Shown piece by piece: positions 5,742 through 6,410 of a DNA stretch of 6,410 bases (within the stretch, counting starts at the first letter, position 1; every line of letters starts with the position of its first letter). The notes beneath the pieces were generated by a model. The model searched no databases, was not told where the DNA came from, and worked only from the letters and a program-made list of their open reading frames with translations. Location: contig MNYA01000037.1 of the NCBI GenBank assembly GCA_001872985.1, positions 1 through 6,410 on the forward strand, read 5' to 3'. The DNA is from a bacterium CG2_30_54_10. GTDB taxonomy: Bacteria; Muiribacteriota; Ozemobacteria; Ozemobacterales; Ozemobacteraceae. Position numbers and translations under genes: made by a program.

Positions 5742-6290
5742 GTGAATATCGGATCCGCGCAGACCTATCAACGCCCGCTCGAACAGCCCGTTGCCAAACG
5801 GCGGCAGACGGAAAACACTCTTTCTTACGACGACACCGAGCGTCGGATGGAGCATTCAATGTTCCAACCCAACCACATTCTGAACAACTTTTGGGACGTC
5901 GTTCAGAATCTTCCAAAGCAGGATCAGATGTCGCTAGCCGCGAATGTTATGGCTACCCAGTTCTCCCAGAACGGCACGACACGCGAAAACCGCGATTTCA
6001 TTCGCTCTTTCAAAAACCGCTTCTCGCCAGAAGATCTGGACTCGATCCTCAAGCAGGTAGGCCGGCATCCGTTACTGCAGCAAACCACCGGCGAGAAAAA
6101 GAACGAGATCATGCGCACAATACAGGAACTGCTCGAAGTTCCGGCCGCGATCAAGGCCGAAGACAAGTTGACCCCGGCTCCGGGCCGCCCTCTGCCAAGA
6201 TCGCCCGAAGAGATTTTCTTCCAGATGTCGCTGAAGCCGAAACCTGTGAAACACGATCGCCGGGTCGAAGGCGTCTCTTTGGGGAACTAA
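5742..6290 (+). CDS. Hypothetical soluble protein, 182 residues
   Basis: I do not recognise this protein. The start is GTG at 5742, chosen because AGGAGG (5729-5734) lies 7 bases upstream; an ATG 29 codons earlier has no ribosome site and adds non-protein-like sequence. No signal peptide or membrane segment is visible. The N-terminal 35 residues are polar and rich in Gln and Arg, likely flexible. Residues about 42-135 look mostly helical, with a core NHILNNFWDVVQNLPKQDQM (44-63), then MATQF (70-74), RENRDFIRSFKNRFSPEDLD (81-100) and EIMRTIQELLE (122-132). A Pro-rich linker (about 143-155) leads to a segment PEEIFFQMSL (155-164) and a basic tail. This could be a regulator or adaptor. It is divergent from the aminomutase operon and shares its intergenic region, but a functional link is not shown. 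Confidence 0.8.
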   Translation: MNIGSAQTYQRPLEQPVAKRRQTENTLSYDDTERRMEHSMFQPNHILNNFWDVVQNLPKQDQMSLAANVMATQFSQNGTTRENRDFIRSFKNRFSPEDLDSILKQVGRHPLLQQTTGEKKNEIMRTIQELLEVPAAIKAEDKLTPAPGRPLPRSPEEIFFQMSLKPKPVKHDRRVEGVSLGN

Positions 6291-6325
6291 GCTGCTACGC
6301 ACGGGTCACAGCTCAGCGACCCCAA
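6279..6325 (+). other. Nested imperfect inverted repeat at the end of the 182-residue gene
   Basis: TTGGGG (6279-6284) can pair with CCCCAA (6320-6325), and inside it AGCTG (6290-6294) with CAGCT (6309-6313). The outer arm overlaps the last codons and the stop at 6288-6290. No T-run follows, so it is at best a weak or Rho-assisted terminator. The remaining bases to 6410 hold no gene I can support. Confidence 0.3.
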
Positions 6326-6410
6326 GAAAAGATTGCTGGGAGGCGTGGCTGCCAAACTTCACTAAATTCATGTTTCGATGGCTGCTTTGAAATGTTCTGT
6401 CGGAATCCAG

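Noticed and set aside
6378..6410. Start of another + strand gene at the right edge
   Set aside because: An open frame begins at 6378, but it has only 11 codons and no ribosome site.

Overview
The window comes from a bacterium with moderately high GC (mid-50s percent by eye) and a compact gene layout. Nothing in it fixes the phylum. A HisRS with an IQPVWRAD-type motif 2, GTG starts behind strong AGGAGG ribosome sites, and an AT-rich intergenic repeat built on ATCTGCGTTC fit an uncultured Planctomycetes/PVC-like, Sumerlaeota-like or similar lineage. That placement is a weak inference.

Layout. (1) Bases 2-1081, + strand: the C-terminal three quarters or more of a histidyl-tRNA synthetase, cut by the left edge. 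(2) Bases 1142-5247, - strand: a three-gene locus, read from right to left. It begins with a lysine 2,3-aminomutase-type radical SAM enzyme (3982-5247). A stand-alone D-Ala-D-Ala-ligase-like ATP-grasp enzyme follows (2925-4004), overlapping it by 23 bases and translated from a GTG with an AGGAGG site inside the aminomutase gene. After a 250-base spacer full of repeats comes a fusion of a second ATP-grasp ligase with a GNAT acetyltransferase (1142-2674), which converges on the HisRS gene. (3) Bases 5248-5741: a 494-base divergent intergenic region. It holds a good sigma70-type promoter on the - strand, a structured leader with mutually exclusive hairpins and a terminator-like element before the aminomutase gene, and a 15-base palindrome. 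(4) Bases 5742-6290, + strand: an unrecognised 182-residue soluble protein. (5) Bases 6291-6410: no gene visible.

How the genes may work together (inference). The aminomutase keeps every lysine-recognition and PLP residue of the clostridial lysine 2,3-aminomutase at a constant offset of +7, so beta-lysine is the expected first product. Two non-identical ATP-grasp carboxylate-amine ligases and a GNAT acyltransferase are the enzymes needed to couple an amino acid such as beta-lysine to other amino acids and acylate an amine. The most economical reading is a small pathway for an acylated beta-lysine-containing dipeptide or tripeptide, perhaps a compatible solute or a secreted pseudopeptide. It would be related in logic to N-epsilon-acetyl-beta-lysine synthesis (AblA/AblB) and to the GNAT/ATP-grasp fusion that makes N-acetylglutaminylglutamine, but different from both. 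This locus is the most interesting content of the window.
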